Source: Clostridia bacterium
GTDB lineage: Bacteria; Bacillota; Clostridia; Oscillospirales; Acutalibacteraceae
Assembly (NCBI GenBank): GCA_900771185.1
Contig: CAAGND010000263.1
Coordinates: 1-12,720, forward strand
Reading direction: 5' to 3'
DNA length: 12,720 bases
Shown here: in pieces, positions 6,261 through 12,639 of the stretch
Layout of the letters: each line of letters begins with the position of its first letter
How positions within the stretch are numbered: the first letter of the stretch is position 1
The notes under the pieces: model-generated
Told to the model about the DNA's origin: nothing
Database searches by the model: none
What the model saw: the letters and a program-made list of their open reading frames with translations, nothing else
Position numbers and translations under genes: made by a program

Positions 6261-7976
6261 TTATTTTTCTATTGCCGCTTTCCTTGAATTGATTTTTCTG
6301 AAAATCTCCATATCAAATTTTGGTTCGCGGCTGTATGTATAAAGTCCGTTCTGTTCCTGCTCGATATCATAAAGCTGTGTGTAGCAGAAGCCGAACATGC
6401 GCTCATTGTCAAGCAGAGTGTCCGTGAGACCTCTGTATCTCTCTATGAACTCCTCTTCGGTTTTGGGAGCGTTACCGTATCCCCAAGCTTTGCTGTCGGA
6501 GTTTCCGATGACCCATTTGATTCCGCCGTATTCGCTGACGAACGTGGGCTCGCCGTTGTATTGCTGGCGCTTGCTGTGATTGTCATGGAGAGTCCCGTCC
6601 GATACGAGTTTGTCATAGCAAACCTTGAAGATTTCGGGATTCTGCTCGTAATCATGGACATCAAATATATCCGTGACAACATGGAAGTTTCCGCTCGTGT
6701 CAATGCACGGACGTGAGGGGTCGAGCTGCTTTGTGGTTCTGTAAACAATTTCAAGCAGGTCATCTCTCTGTTGACGGCCGTCATAGTTCCATGTCTCATT
6801 GAATGGACACCAGCCGATGATTGAGGGATGGTTGAAGTCACGCTCAACCTCCTCGCACCACTCCGGAAGAATTCCGTAGACAGCGGCGGGATCCGAATAG
6901 TCAAGTCCCCAGTTGGGGAACTCTCCCCAAACGATATATCCGAGCCTGTCGCAGTGATAGAGAAAACGCTCCTCGAACACCTTTTGATGAAGTCTCGCAC
7001 CGTTGAAGCCCGCCGCGAGAGACAGCTTTATATCGTTTATCAGTGCGTCATCGTCGGGCGCTGTGTATATTCCGTCAGGATAGAAGCCCTGGTCGAGCAC
7101 AAGCCTCTGAAACACGGATTCGCCGTTTATGAGGAATTTATATCCGTCAAGCCGCACGCTGCGAAGTCCGAAATAGCTTGATACTTCGTCGTCGCCAAAG
7201 GTTATTTTCAGGTCGTAGAGCCGTCCGTGGCCCACCTCCCAAAGATGTGTCTCACTTAATTTGATTTCTCCGGCAATGCATCCGCCGGCTTCGGTCATAT
7301 CAAAGCAGCCGACACTCCTGCCGTCATAGAGCGCTTCGATTTTTAAAGGCGCCTTGCCGCAGAGAGATGCGGTGAAAGATATTGATGAATTTTCAGCGTT
7401 GGAGATGATGCGGATTTTGTCAATGTAATTTTTCGGCGTGAACTCAAGCCATACAGTCTGCCATATGCCCGTGGTTCTGGTGTAGTCGCAGCCGTGGGAG
7501 AAAAACTTCTCGCTCTGCTTCCCTCTGGGAATGAGCGGAGAGCGAACATCGTCCTCAGCGCAGACGGTCACTGTGTTTGTGCCGCTGTGCAGGAGGCGTG
7601 TTATCTCAGCCTTGAATGAGACATATCCGCCCTTGTGTGTGCAGGCCTCGGTGCCGTTGATGTATATTGTGGCCTTGTAGTCCACGGCGCTGAAGTGTAT
7701 GAAAACTCTGCCGTCAAGTTCATCGGGAGTTATTTCGATTTCCCGTCTGTACCAGACGCAGTTCATGAAATCGGTGTTGCCGACTCCGGAAAGCGCGCTC
7801 TCAGGACAGAACGGGACTGTGATTTTCCCGCTGAGCTTGTCAGCCTTGTAAAGTTCTCTTTCAGTGCCGCTCACTGAATTGTCAATTTCGAATTCCCATT
7901 CGCCGTTAAGATTCCTCCATGTCTTTCTCTCAAACTGCGGATTTGGATGCTCGGCTCTCGGTGTGACGGATTTCAT
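6261..7976 (-). CDS. Glycoside hydrolase family 2 protein (beta-glycosidase)
   Basis: A 571-residue retaining beta-glycosidase of GH2. Residues 1-180 form the sugar-binding jelly roll (NLNGEWEFEID; VWYRREIEI; HFSAVDYKATIYINGTE), about 185-275 the Ig-like domain, and 276-571 the TIM barrel. The catalytic pair is visible: acid/base E394 after N393 (PFNETWN) and nucleophile E482 (FVSEYGG). No signal peptide, so it acts on imported substrate. The frame extends to a TTG at 7988, but ATG 7976 is preferred because the only ribosome site (AAAGG, 7989-7993) abuts the TTG and family members begin near the PNPQF-RKTW segment. It is shorter than LacZ and lacks extra C-terminal domains. Beta-glucuronidase, beta-galactosidase and beta-mannosidase cannot be told apart here. 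It is 28 nt after the SIS gene. Confidence 0.93.
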   Translation of the reverse strand: MKSVTPRAEHPNPQFERKTWRNLNGEWEFEIDNSVSGTERELYKADKLSGKITVPFCPESALSGVGNTDFMNCVWYRREIEITPDELDGRVFIHFSAVDYKATIYINGTEACTHKGGYVSFKAEITRLLHSGTNTVTVCAEDDVRSPLIPRGKQSEKFFSHGCDYTRTTGIWQTVWLEFTPKNYIDKIRIISNAENSSISFTASLCGKAPLKIEALYDGRSVGCFDMTEAGGCIAGEIKLSETHLWEVGHGRLYDLKITFGDDEVSSYFGLRSVRLDGYKFLINGESVFQRLVLDQGFYPDGIYTAPDDDALINDIKLSLAAGFNGARLHQKVFEERFLYHCDRLGYIVWGEFPNWGLDYSDPAAVYGILPEWCEEVERDFNHPSIIGWCPFNETWNYDGRQQRDDLLEIVYRTTKQLDPSRPCIDTSGNFHVVTDIFDVHDYEQNPEIFKVCYDKLVSDGTLHDNHSKRQQYNGEPTFVSEYGGIKWVIGNSDSKAWGYGNAPKTEEEFIERYRGLTDTLLDNERMFGFCYTQLYDIEQEQNGLYTYSREPKFDMEIFRKINSRKAAIEK

Positions 7977-8004
7977 TATTTTTTCCAACCTTTCACTATT
8001 ATTG

Positions 8005-8646
8005 TCAGTTTTTAAAATATGTTGCTTCGGTCATAGCACACAGTGCGTGATAGACAGGCAGGGTAAGCTCCTGAACCTTGAAGGTCTCGTCCTCGGGCAG
8101 CCGTATGCAGACTGTGCACAGCGAACTCAGTTCACTTGCGGCGCTGCCGGTTATTCCGATGCTCTCAATGCCGAGTGCGCATGCAGTTTTGACAGCGTTG
8201 ACCACATTTGCTGAGTTTCCGGAGGTGCTTAAAGCTATCAGTATGTCGGGACTTGAATTTGCATATCCCCAAACCTGTTGGGCATATATCATATCTGCAG
8301 CGACATCGTTCGCGAATGCCGAATTCAGAGCGGTGTGTGCGTTGAGCGCTATTGCGGGCAGCGCGCCCTGAAGATGCGATGAAATATATTCACCGTTTTC
8401 AAACTGTGAAAATGCAGCTTTCTGGCTTTCACTGAGCTCCCTGCGTGAGATGAAGCCTTTCATCAGCTCGCCGACGATGTGCTCCGCGTCCGCGGCGCTT
8501 CCGCCGTTTCCGCAGATGAGAACTTTTCCGCCGCGCTTGTAACATTCGCATATTATGTCGTAGCTTTGAGCCACATCTTGCCTGAGCGGTTCAAGAGAAG
8601 GGAAACGTGAGAAAAGCTCCTCAAAAATTTTTTCAACTCTGTTCAT
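8005..8646 (-). CDS. SIS-domain phosphosugar isomerase, GmhA-like (sedoheptulose-7-phosphate isomerase family)
   Basis: A 213-residue cytosolic protein. SIS-domain hallmarks are CGNGGSAADAEH (45-56) for phosphate binding and LSTSGNSANVVNAV (139-152). All four ligands of the E. coli GmhA zinc site have counterparts at matching spacing: H56, E60, Q192 and H200. An insert at about residues 66-95 makes it a little longer than GmhA. Start ATG 8646 has GGAGG (8652-8656) 5 nt upstream; an in-frame TTG at 8664 has no ribosome site. It overlaps the end of the ROK gene by 14 nt, which points to translational coupling. With a ROK kinase before it and a GH2 enzyme after it, catabolic sugar-phosphate isomerisation is as likely as heptose synthesis, since no other heptose gene is present. 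Confidence 0.87.
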   Translation of the reverse strand: MNRVEKIFEELFSRFPSLEPLRQDVAQSYDIICECYKRGGKVLICGNGGSAADAEHIVGELMKGFISRRELSESQKAAFSQFENGEYISSHLQGALPAIALNAHTALNSAFANDVAADMIYAQQVWGYANSSPDILIALSTSGNSANVVNAVKTACALGIESIGITGSAASELSSLCTVCIRLPEDETFKVQELTLPVYHALCAMTEATYFKN

Positions 8647-9643
8647 GGCAGCCTCCGTTTTCAATGAAATTCAGTGCTATTCCGAGAGCCGCTAAATCTC
8701 CTATTGAATCGCCGAGTGCGGCGGGGATAATTTTGCAGCGCCGGTGGCTTTCCGTCAGTGCTTCGCGACTGAGCGATTTCTCCATTGCCTCTGAGAGCAG
8801 ATGACCGCTTCTCTGGAAAATGCTTCCGATAATTATCGCCTGCGGGTTCAATATGTCAATAAGAATCGCAAGCCCTTCGCCGAGCTTTTCACCGCATGTG
8901 CGATATACCTCAAGCGCTGTTTTGTCACCGGCTTCGGCGGCCTGTGCGGTGGATTTTGCGGTTATGGACTCAATGTCGCTTTGACTTTTGCAGAGCAGAG
9001 TGGCCTCAGAACGTTCAAGGGACTGCTGTGCCATGCTGCGCGCAAGCGAAGCAATGCCCGCACCGCTGCAAAAGCCCTCAAAAGAACCGTTTTTTCCGTA
9101 GCCGCAAGGCCCGTCAGGAGCTATCCGCATGTGACCGACCTCACCGGCCATGTCGCAGCAGCCGCTGTAAAGTCTGCCGTCGAGAATAAGCCCGGCGCCC
9201 ATGCCGGTGCCGAACGTGAGAAAGACAAAGCTTGAAAGTCCTCGTCCCGCGCCGAATTTCCATTCCGCAACGGCACATGCGTTGGCGTCGTTCTGAAGCG
9301 CCGCCTTTATGCCTAAACGCTCCTCAAACATTTTGACGATCTCAACGCCGTCCCAGTCGGGCAGATTTGGCGGGGAAAGAATGATGCCCCGTGAGCTGTC
9401 GAGCGGACCTCCGCAGCTTATTCCGGCGCAGATAATATCCTGCGAACAAAGCCCGTTGCGCTCCATGAGAAGCTCAGCAGAACTCAGAAGCTGATCCGTG
9501 ACAGCCCGCCAGCCGCGGCGGCTTTCCGTGTCAAAACGCACTTTGTCTTTGACGATTTTGTCCGCGTCAGGGGTGCGTATGTCGCCGAGTGTGATGGCAC
9601 ATTTGGTGCCTCCGATATCGATGCCGAGAATGTGATTTTTCAT
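8633..9643 (-). CDS. ROK family sugar kinase lacking the usual zinc cysteines
   Basis: A 336-residue ROK protein, a cytosolic ATP-dependent hexose or N-acyl-hexosamine kinase family. Seen are the phosphate-1 motif GIDIGGTK (7-14), the catalytic Asp in QNDANA (N118, D119), the phosphate-2 motif FGTGMGAGLI (144-153) and AGEVGHM (166-172). No DNA-binding helix-turn-helix precedes the kinase fold, so it is an enzyme rather than a NagC/XylR-type repressor. The normal C-G-C-G-x-x-G-C zinc motif is replaced by PCGYGKNGSFEGFCSG (179-194), where only the first cysteine remains. Start choice: ATGs exist at 9661, 9646 and 9643. The first lies about 8 nt from the predicted transcription start without a ribosome site, so 9643 (CGGTG 6 nt upstream) is favoured. 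First gene of the four-gene operon; substrate unknown. Confidence 0.88.
   Translation of the reverse strand: MKNHILGIDIGGTKCAITLGDIRTPDADKIVKDKVRFDTESRRGWRAVTDQLLSSAELLMERNGLCSQDIICAGISCGGPLDSSRGIILSPPNLPDWDGVEIVKMFEERLGIKAALQNDANACAVAEWKFGAGRGLSSFVFLTFGTGMGAGLILDGRLYSGCCDMAGEVGHMRIAPDGPCGYGKNGSFEGFCSGAGIASLARSMAQQSLERSEATLLCKSQSDIESITAKSTAQAAEAGDKTALEVYRTCGEKLGEGLAILIDILNPQAIIIGSIFQRSGHLLSEAMEKSLSREALTESHRRCKIIPAALGDSIGDLAALGIALNFIENGGCHEQS
8652..8656 (-). promoter_or_regulatory. Shine-Dalgarno site of the SIS gene inside the end of the ROK gene
   Basis: GGAGG on the minus strand, 5 nt before ATG 8646, wholly within ROK coding sequence. It fixes the start and creates the 14-nt gene overlap. 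Confidence 0.85.
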
Positions 9644-9675
9644 CATGTGCACCGCTTTCATTTTATTACCCGATT

Positions 9676-9704
9676 ATTATACACATATTTCTTTTCACGG
9701 TCAA
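9676..9704 (-). promoter_or_regulatory. Sigma-A promoter of the ROK-SIS-GH2-MATE operon
   Basis: On the minus strand, TTGACC (9699-9704), 17-bp spacer, TATAAT (9676-9681). The -10 is perfect and the -35 matches five of six. The predicted transcription start is near 9669, about 26 nt before the favoured ATG at 9643. I see no clear operator palindrome or catabolite-response element here. Confidence 0.85.
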
Positions 9705-9787
9705 TCGGATATGCAGCGAAAAACAAGGAAAACTAATTTAAATTACGCAAAAAATGCAAAATATCTGCGAAAAAAAGGAGAAAACAA

Positions 9788-10465
9788 ATGGCTCTGACTA
9801 TTGTGCGTATTTTAATACTTTATGTTCTTGCAAATGTGGCGGTTCGAATCATGGGCAAGCGTCAGATAGGGGAGTTGCAGCCCTCCGAGCTTGTTGTAAC
9901 CATTCTGCTCTCAGAGATAGCTGCTATACCCATGCAGGACACCGATATACCCATACTCAATTCCGTTGTTGCGGTCATATTGCTTGTGGCGTTTGAAATT
10001 ATCAGCTCCGTAATCGCCATGAAGAGCTGCAAGGCCCGGAAAATAATGGAGGGCAACGCGATAATGGTGATTAAGAACGGTGTTGTTGACCAGCATGAGA
10101 TAAAGCGTCTGCGCTATACGGTGGATGACCTCATGACCGCGCTCAGACAGAAGGACGTGTTTGATATCTCAAAGGTCAAATACGCGATACTCGAGACGAA
10201 CGGAAAGCTCAGTGTCATGCTCAATGCGGATGACAGCGCACTGACGGCAAAGGCCATGCAGTTTAAGCTCCCTGATCCGGGAATGCCGTGCCTTGTGGTC
10301 AGTGACGGCAAGTTTGTGCGCGATTACTATGAGGAATGCGGAATGAATGATAAAGCGGTCACAAAGCTTCTGCGCTCCAAGAAGCTCAGTGTTGAGGATG
10401 TAATGATAATGACCGTTGATAATCAGGGAAATACAGTGGTTGTTGAAAAGGAGAAGAATATATGA
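9788..10465 (+). CDS. DUF421 domain-containing membrane protein (YetF-like)
   Basis: A 225-residue protein. The N-terminus (about 3-78) carries two to three membrane segments around the family signature VRIMGKRQIGELQPSELVVT (19-38), followed by EIAAIPMQD. The remainder is a cytosolic alpha/beta domain with IKNGVVDQHEIKRLRY (95-110) and YAILETNGKLSVM (132-144), both typical of DUF421. The biochemical role is unknown. As I recall, a DUF421-DUF1657 protein (2Duf) raises spore wet-heat resistance in Bacillus, so a link to spore membranes is possible. Start ATG has AAAGGAG 7 nt upstream. Divergent from the ROK operon across about 145 bp, in which I find no convincing promoter for this gene. It overlaps the next gene by 4 nt (ATGA). 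Confidence 0.92.
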   Translation: MALTIVRILILYVLANVAVRIMGKRQIGELQPSELVVTILLSEIAAIPMQDTDIPILNSVVAVILLVAFEIISSVIAMKSCKARKIMEGNAIMVIKNGVVDQHEIKRLRYTVDDLMTALRQKDVFDISKVKYAILETNGKLSVMLNADDSALTAKAMQFKLPDPGMPCLVVSDGKFVRDYYEECGMNDKAVTKLLRSKKLSVEDVMIMTVDNQGNTVVVEKEKNI

Positions 10466-10842
10466 AAAGGTTTGTGATAGCGCTGATTCTGCTCTGCCTG
10501 GCCGTTGCAATCAGCGTGTCGGCGGAAGTGATATTTTTCAAACGCACGGATGCACTGATCGACAGCATGAATGAACTGCTCAGAGCCATTGATGCCGGCG
10601 ACGAGGAAAAGATGAGCACGGAGCTTAAGACGGTTAAGGAGAACTGGAACCGCTCAAAAAAGATATTGCATGTTATTCTTATCCACAGGTCAATGGACGA
10701 GATAGAGATCAATATAAACAGTCTTGAGGAATTTTTGAAATCAAAGGACTTTGAGTCGCTCAGACAGTCCTGCACTGAGGGACTTCAGCAGCTTGAAAAT
10801 CTTCAGGATGCCAGCAGACTGTCGATTGAAAACATTTTATAG
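10462..10842 (+). CDS. DUF4363 family protein, membrane-anchored
   Basis: A 126-residue protein with one N-terminal hydrophobic anchor (about 4-24, FVIALILLCLAVAISVSAEVI) and a charged, mostly helical outer part (30-126) containing SMDEIEININSLEEFLKSKDFES, which fits DUF4363 as found after DUF421 genes in Clostridia. Function unknown. Its ATG shares an ATGA overlap with the DUF421 stop and has its own AAGGAG (10448-10453) 8 nt upstream, so the two are translated together and may form a complex with the helical domain outside the membrane. Stop TAG at 10840-10842. Confidence 0.8.
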   Translation: MKRFVIALILLCLAVAISVSAEVIFFKRTDALIDSMNELLRAIDAGDEEKMSTELKTVKENWNRSKKILHVILIHRSMDEIEININSLEEFLKSKDFESLRQSCTEGLQQLENLQDASRLSIENIL

Positions 10843-10927
10843 AGTCATGCGACCGCATTTATCAGACTTTGGCATATACCGGCAGCTTTTTTCATTCAAA
10901 AATAACTTACAATTTATCGATATACAA

Positions 10928-11017
10928 GGAGCGGTATTTGCGATTGCTTTATGATACCACATATTGTAGTCGTACGAACATGTAAGCACATCATGTGGAC
11001 AAACCGCTCCGATTTTT
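10928..11017 (+). other. Possible folded RNA element or large terminator in the DUF4363-nfeD gap
   Basis: GGAGCGGT (10928-10935) pairs with ACCGCTCC (11003-11010); after a 2-nt bulge TTG (10938-10940) pairs with CAA (11000-11002). Inside, CCACAT (10957-10962) pairs with ATGTGG (10993-10998), and ATGT (10980-10983) with ACAT (10988-10991). GATTTTTG follows the outer stem. This could be the terminator of the DUF421 operon, or the end of a small RNA. I match it to no known RNA family. The rest of the 299-bp gap (10843-10927) shows nothing I can name. Confidence 0.35.
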
Positions 11018-11018
11018 G

Positions 11019-11047
11019 TTGCAAAGGCGCAGCCCCTGTGTTATAAT
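11019..11047 (+). promoter_or_regulatory. Sigma-A promoter of the nfeD-SPFH operon
   Basis: TTGCAA (11019-11024), 17-bp spacer ending in TGTGT, then TATAAT (11042-11047). The predicted start of transcription is near 11054, leaving a leader of about 88 nt to the nfeD ATG. A perfect 8-bp palindrome CCGTACGG (11057-11064) sits just after the start. Confidence 0.85.
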
Positions 11048-11126
11048 AATACCGAACCGTACGGAACCGATTATTCAGAGCGTAAACGGGTGTATTTTTA
11101 GAGAACGTGCGGTATCAAACGAAGTC

Positions 11127-11134
11127 AGGAGGGG
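11127..11134 (+). promoter_or_regulatory. Shine-Dalgarno site fixing the nfeD start
   Basis: AGGAGGGG, 7 nt before ATG 11142. It decides against the longer frame from 10995, which begins before the predicted transcription start at about 11054. Confidence 0.85.
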
Positions 11135-11141
11135 AGCGCTT

Positions 11142-11588
11142 ATGCTTTCAACAACCGAAGGAACAATGCTTGTGCTGTGGATAGTGCTGCTTATTGCGTT
11201 CGTTGTTGCCGAGGCTGTCACGGTGCAGCTGACAACCGTCTGGTTTGCTCTCGGTTCGCTTGCCGCACTCATAGCCAATCTCTGCTCTGCGCCCGTTTGG
11301 CTGCAATGGGTTATCTTCGCGGCGGTTTCGCTTGTAGCGCTCGCAGTGACAAGACCGTTTGTCAAAAAGCTCACCGTCAAACGCATACAGCCCACTAACG
11401 CAGACAGGTTTATCGGTCAGCAGGGTGTTGTAGAGGAGACGATTAATAATACCGAGGGCAAAGGGATTGTCAAAGTGAAGGGCGCGATATGGACGGCCAG
11501 ATCGACCGACGGTGCTGTTATTGAAAAAGACAGCAGTGTCACGGTTGACAGGATAGACGGAGTTAAGCTCATGGTATCAAAACACTGA
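11142..11588 (+). CDS. NfeD family membrane protein, short form
   Basis: A 148-residue NfeD-like protein: three membrane segments at about 9-27, 31-48 and 52-70, then a soluble C-terminal domain (about 80-148) with the OB-fold pattern (FIGQQGVVEETI; GIVKVKGAIWTARS; VTVDRIDGVKLMV). It lacks the ClpP-like serine protease domain of long NfeD proteins. These short forms partner with stomatin/flotillin-type SPFH proteins in membrane microdomains, and the next gene encodes such a protein 12 nt downstream. The frame runs upstream to 10995, but the ATG at 11142 is chosen because AGGAGGGG (11127-11134) lies 7 nt before it and the upstream part falls across the promoter. Confidence 0.92.
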   Translation: MLSTTEGTMLVLWIVLLIAFVVAEAVTVQLTTVWFALGSLAALIANLCSAPVWLQWVIFAAVSLVALAVTRPFVKKLTVKRIQPTNADRFIGQQGVVEETINNTEGKGIVKVKGAIWTARSTDGAVIEKDSSVTVDRIDGVKLMVSKH

Positions 11589-11600
11589 GGAGGTTGCATT

Positions 11601-12548
11601 ATGGAGCCCGTAACAATTATCGTAATCATTGGAATTATACTGCTTATACTGGTCATAGTGGCGCTGAACATAAAGATAGTGCCCCAGTCAAAGGCGTATG
11701 TCATGGAACGTCTCGGCGCTTATTCCGCCACATGGGAGACCGGTTTCCACATCAAAATTCCTTTCTTTGAGAAGGTAGCGAAGATAGTTTCTTTAAAGGA
11801 ACAAGTGGTGGATTTTCCGCCGCAGCCGGTTATCACAAAGGATAACGTAACAATGCAGATAGACACAGTTGTTTTCTTCCAGATAACCGACCCCAAGCTC
11901 TATGCCTACGGAGTGGAGAGACCGATTTCCGCTATTGAAAACCTCTCGGCAACAACGCTGAGAAATATCATAGGTGAGATGGAGCTTGACCACACGCTCA
12001 CCTCCCGTGATATAATCAACGCGAAAATAAGAGGAATTCTCGATGAGGCGACTGACCCGTGGGGAATCAAGGTCAACCGTGTTGAGCTGAAAAATATTCT
12101 CCCGCCGCCTGAGATTCAGGACGCTATGGAGAAGCAGATGAAGGCCGAGCGTCAGCGCCGTGAGTCCATACTTCGAGCCGAAGGCGAAAAGGCGAGCAAG
12201 ATACTCGTCGCGGAAGGTCAGAAGGAGAGCCAGATACTTGCCGCTGAGGGTGACAAGCAGGCCGCTATACTCCATGCTGAAGCTGTCAAGGAGGCAAAAA
12301 TCCGTGAGGCTGAGGGTGAGGCGCAGGCTATTCTTGCGGTTCAGGAGGCACAGGCGAAAGCTATTGAACTTATCAATAACGCTGACCCGAATAACGGCTA
12401 TCTGACTATCAAGAGTCTTGAAGCATTTACAGCCGCCGCTGACGGCAAGGCGACAAAAATTATTATTCCCAGCGAGATTCAGTCACTTGCAGCTCTTGCC
12501 GCAAGCGCAAAGGAAGTTTTTGACTCCGATGCGGCTAACAAAGAGTAA
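11601..12548 (+). CDS. SPFH/Band 7 (stomatin/QmcA-like) membrane protein
   Basis: A 315-residue stomatin-like protein. One N-terminal membrane segment (about 5-23) is followed by the SPFH domain (about 26-185), with VPQSKAYVMERLGAY (27-41), DNVTMQIDTVVFFQITDP (81-98) and the family motif LKNILPPPEIQDAMEKQMKAERQRR (163-187). Residues 192-246 form five 11-residue repeats of the RAEGEKASKIL type, predicting a long helical rod used for oligomerisation. The C-terminus is conserved-like (IIIPSEIQSLAAL). GGAGG lies 7 nt before the ATG. With NfeD it forms the standard NfeD-stomatin pair, thought to scaffold membrane microdomains and assist membrane protein quality control. Exact partners unknown. Confidence 0.94.
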   Translation: MEPVTIIVIIGIILLILVIVALNIKIVPQSKAYVMERLGAYSATWETGFHIKIPFFEKVAKIVSLKEQVVDFPPQPVITKDNVTMQIDTVVFFQITDPKLYAYGVERPISAIENLSATTLRNIIGEMELDHTLTSRDIINAKIRGILDEATDPWGIKVNRVELKNILPPPEIQDAMEKQMKAERQRRESILRAEGEKASKILVAEGQKESQILAAEGDKQAAILHAEAVKEAKIREAEGEAQAILAVQEAQAKAIELINNADPNNGYLTIKSLEAFTAAADGKATKIIIPSEIQSLAALAASAKEVFDSDAANKE

Positions 12549-12580
12549 TTATAAAAGCGCATAATCGCGCACAAAGCGAA

Positions 12581-12604
12581 TGCCGCACCTTTCAGGGTGC
12601 GGCA
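12581..12604 (+). terminator. Hairpin after the SPFH gene, atypical terminator candidate
   Basis: A 9-bp perfect stem TGCCGCACC/GGTGCGGCA with a 6-nt loop, 33 nt after the SPFH stop. No T run follows, so it is not a normal rho-independent terminator. It may instead belong to the hairpin cluster that follows at once. Confidence 0.4.
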
Positions 12605-12637
12605 CAGCGTGTCGAAAAAGTATTTTTCGACACGCTG
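12605..12637. repeat. Perfect 15-bp inverted repeat in intergenic tail
   Basis: The arms at 12605-12619 and 12623-12637 are exact reverse complements separated by GTA; the inner part of the stem is AAAAA/TTTTT. It abuts the preceding hairpin with no gap. No T run lies outside the stem. Probably part of an intergenic repeat element, possibly also stopping transcription. Confidence 0.75.
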
Positions 12638-12639
12638 GA

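Noticed and set aside
6443..7000. 185-codon minus-strand frame inside the GH2 gene
   Set aside because: Overlaps the GH2 catalytic region in another frame; Ser/Thr/Arg-rich composition typical of a shadow.
7974..7984. Copy of the epimerase palindrome arm (CATTATTTTTT) at the GH2 start
   Set aside because: There is no second arm at the proper distance, and the sequence is simply the A-rich leader plus ATG on the minus strand.
8664..8664. TTG start for the SIS gene, and the similar TTG at 7988 for GH2
   Set aside because: Neither has a correctly spaced ribosome site, while ATG codons 12-18 nt downstream do or fit the family start better.
9734..9763. Possible sigma-G-like -10 (CAAAATA) before the DUF421 gene
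   Set aside because: No GHATR-type -35 stands 17-18 bp upstream, and the region is A/T-rich enough for such matches by chance.
10751..10954. 67-codon plus-strand frame overlapping the end of DUF4363
   Set aside because: Mostly out of frame inside the DUF4363 gene, without its own ribosome site.
10951..11046. Short open frame of 31 codons within the folded gap region
   Set aside because: The nearest AAGGAG lies 19 nt before its ATG, it overlaps the nfeD promoter, and the peptide resembles nothing that I know.
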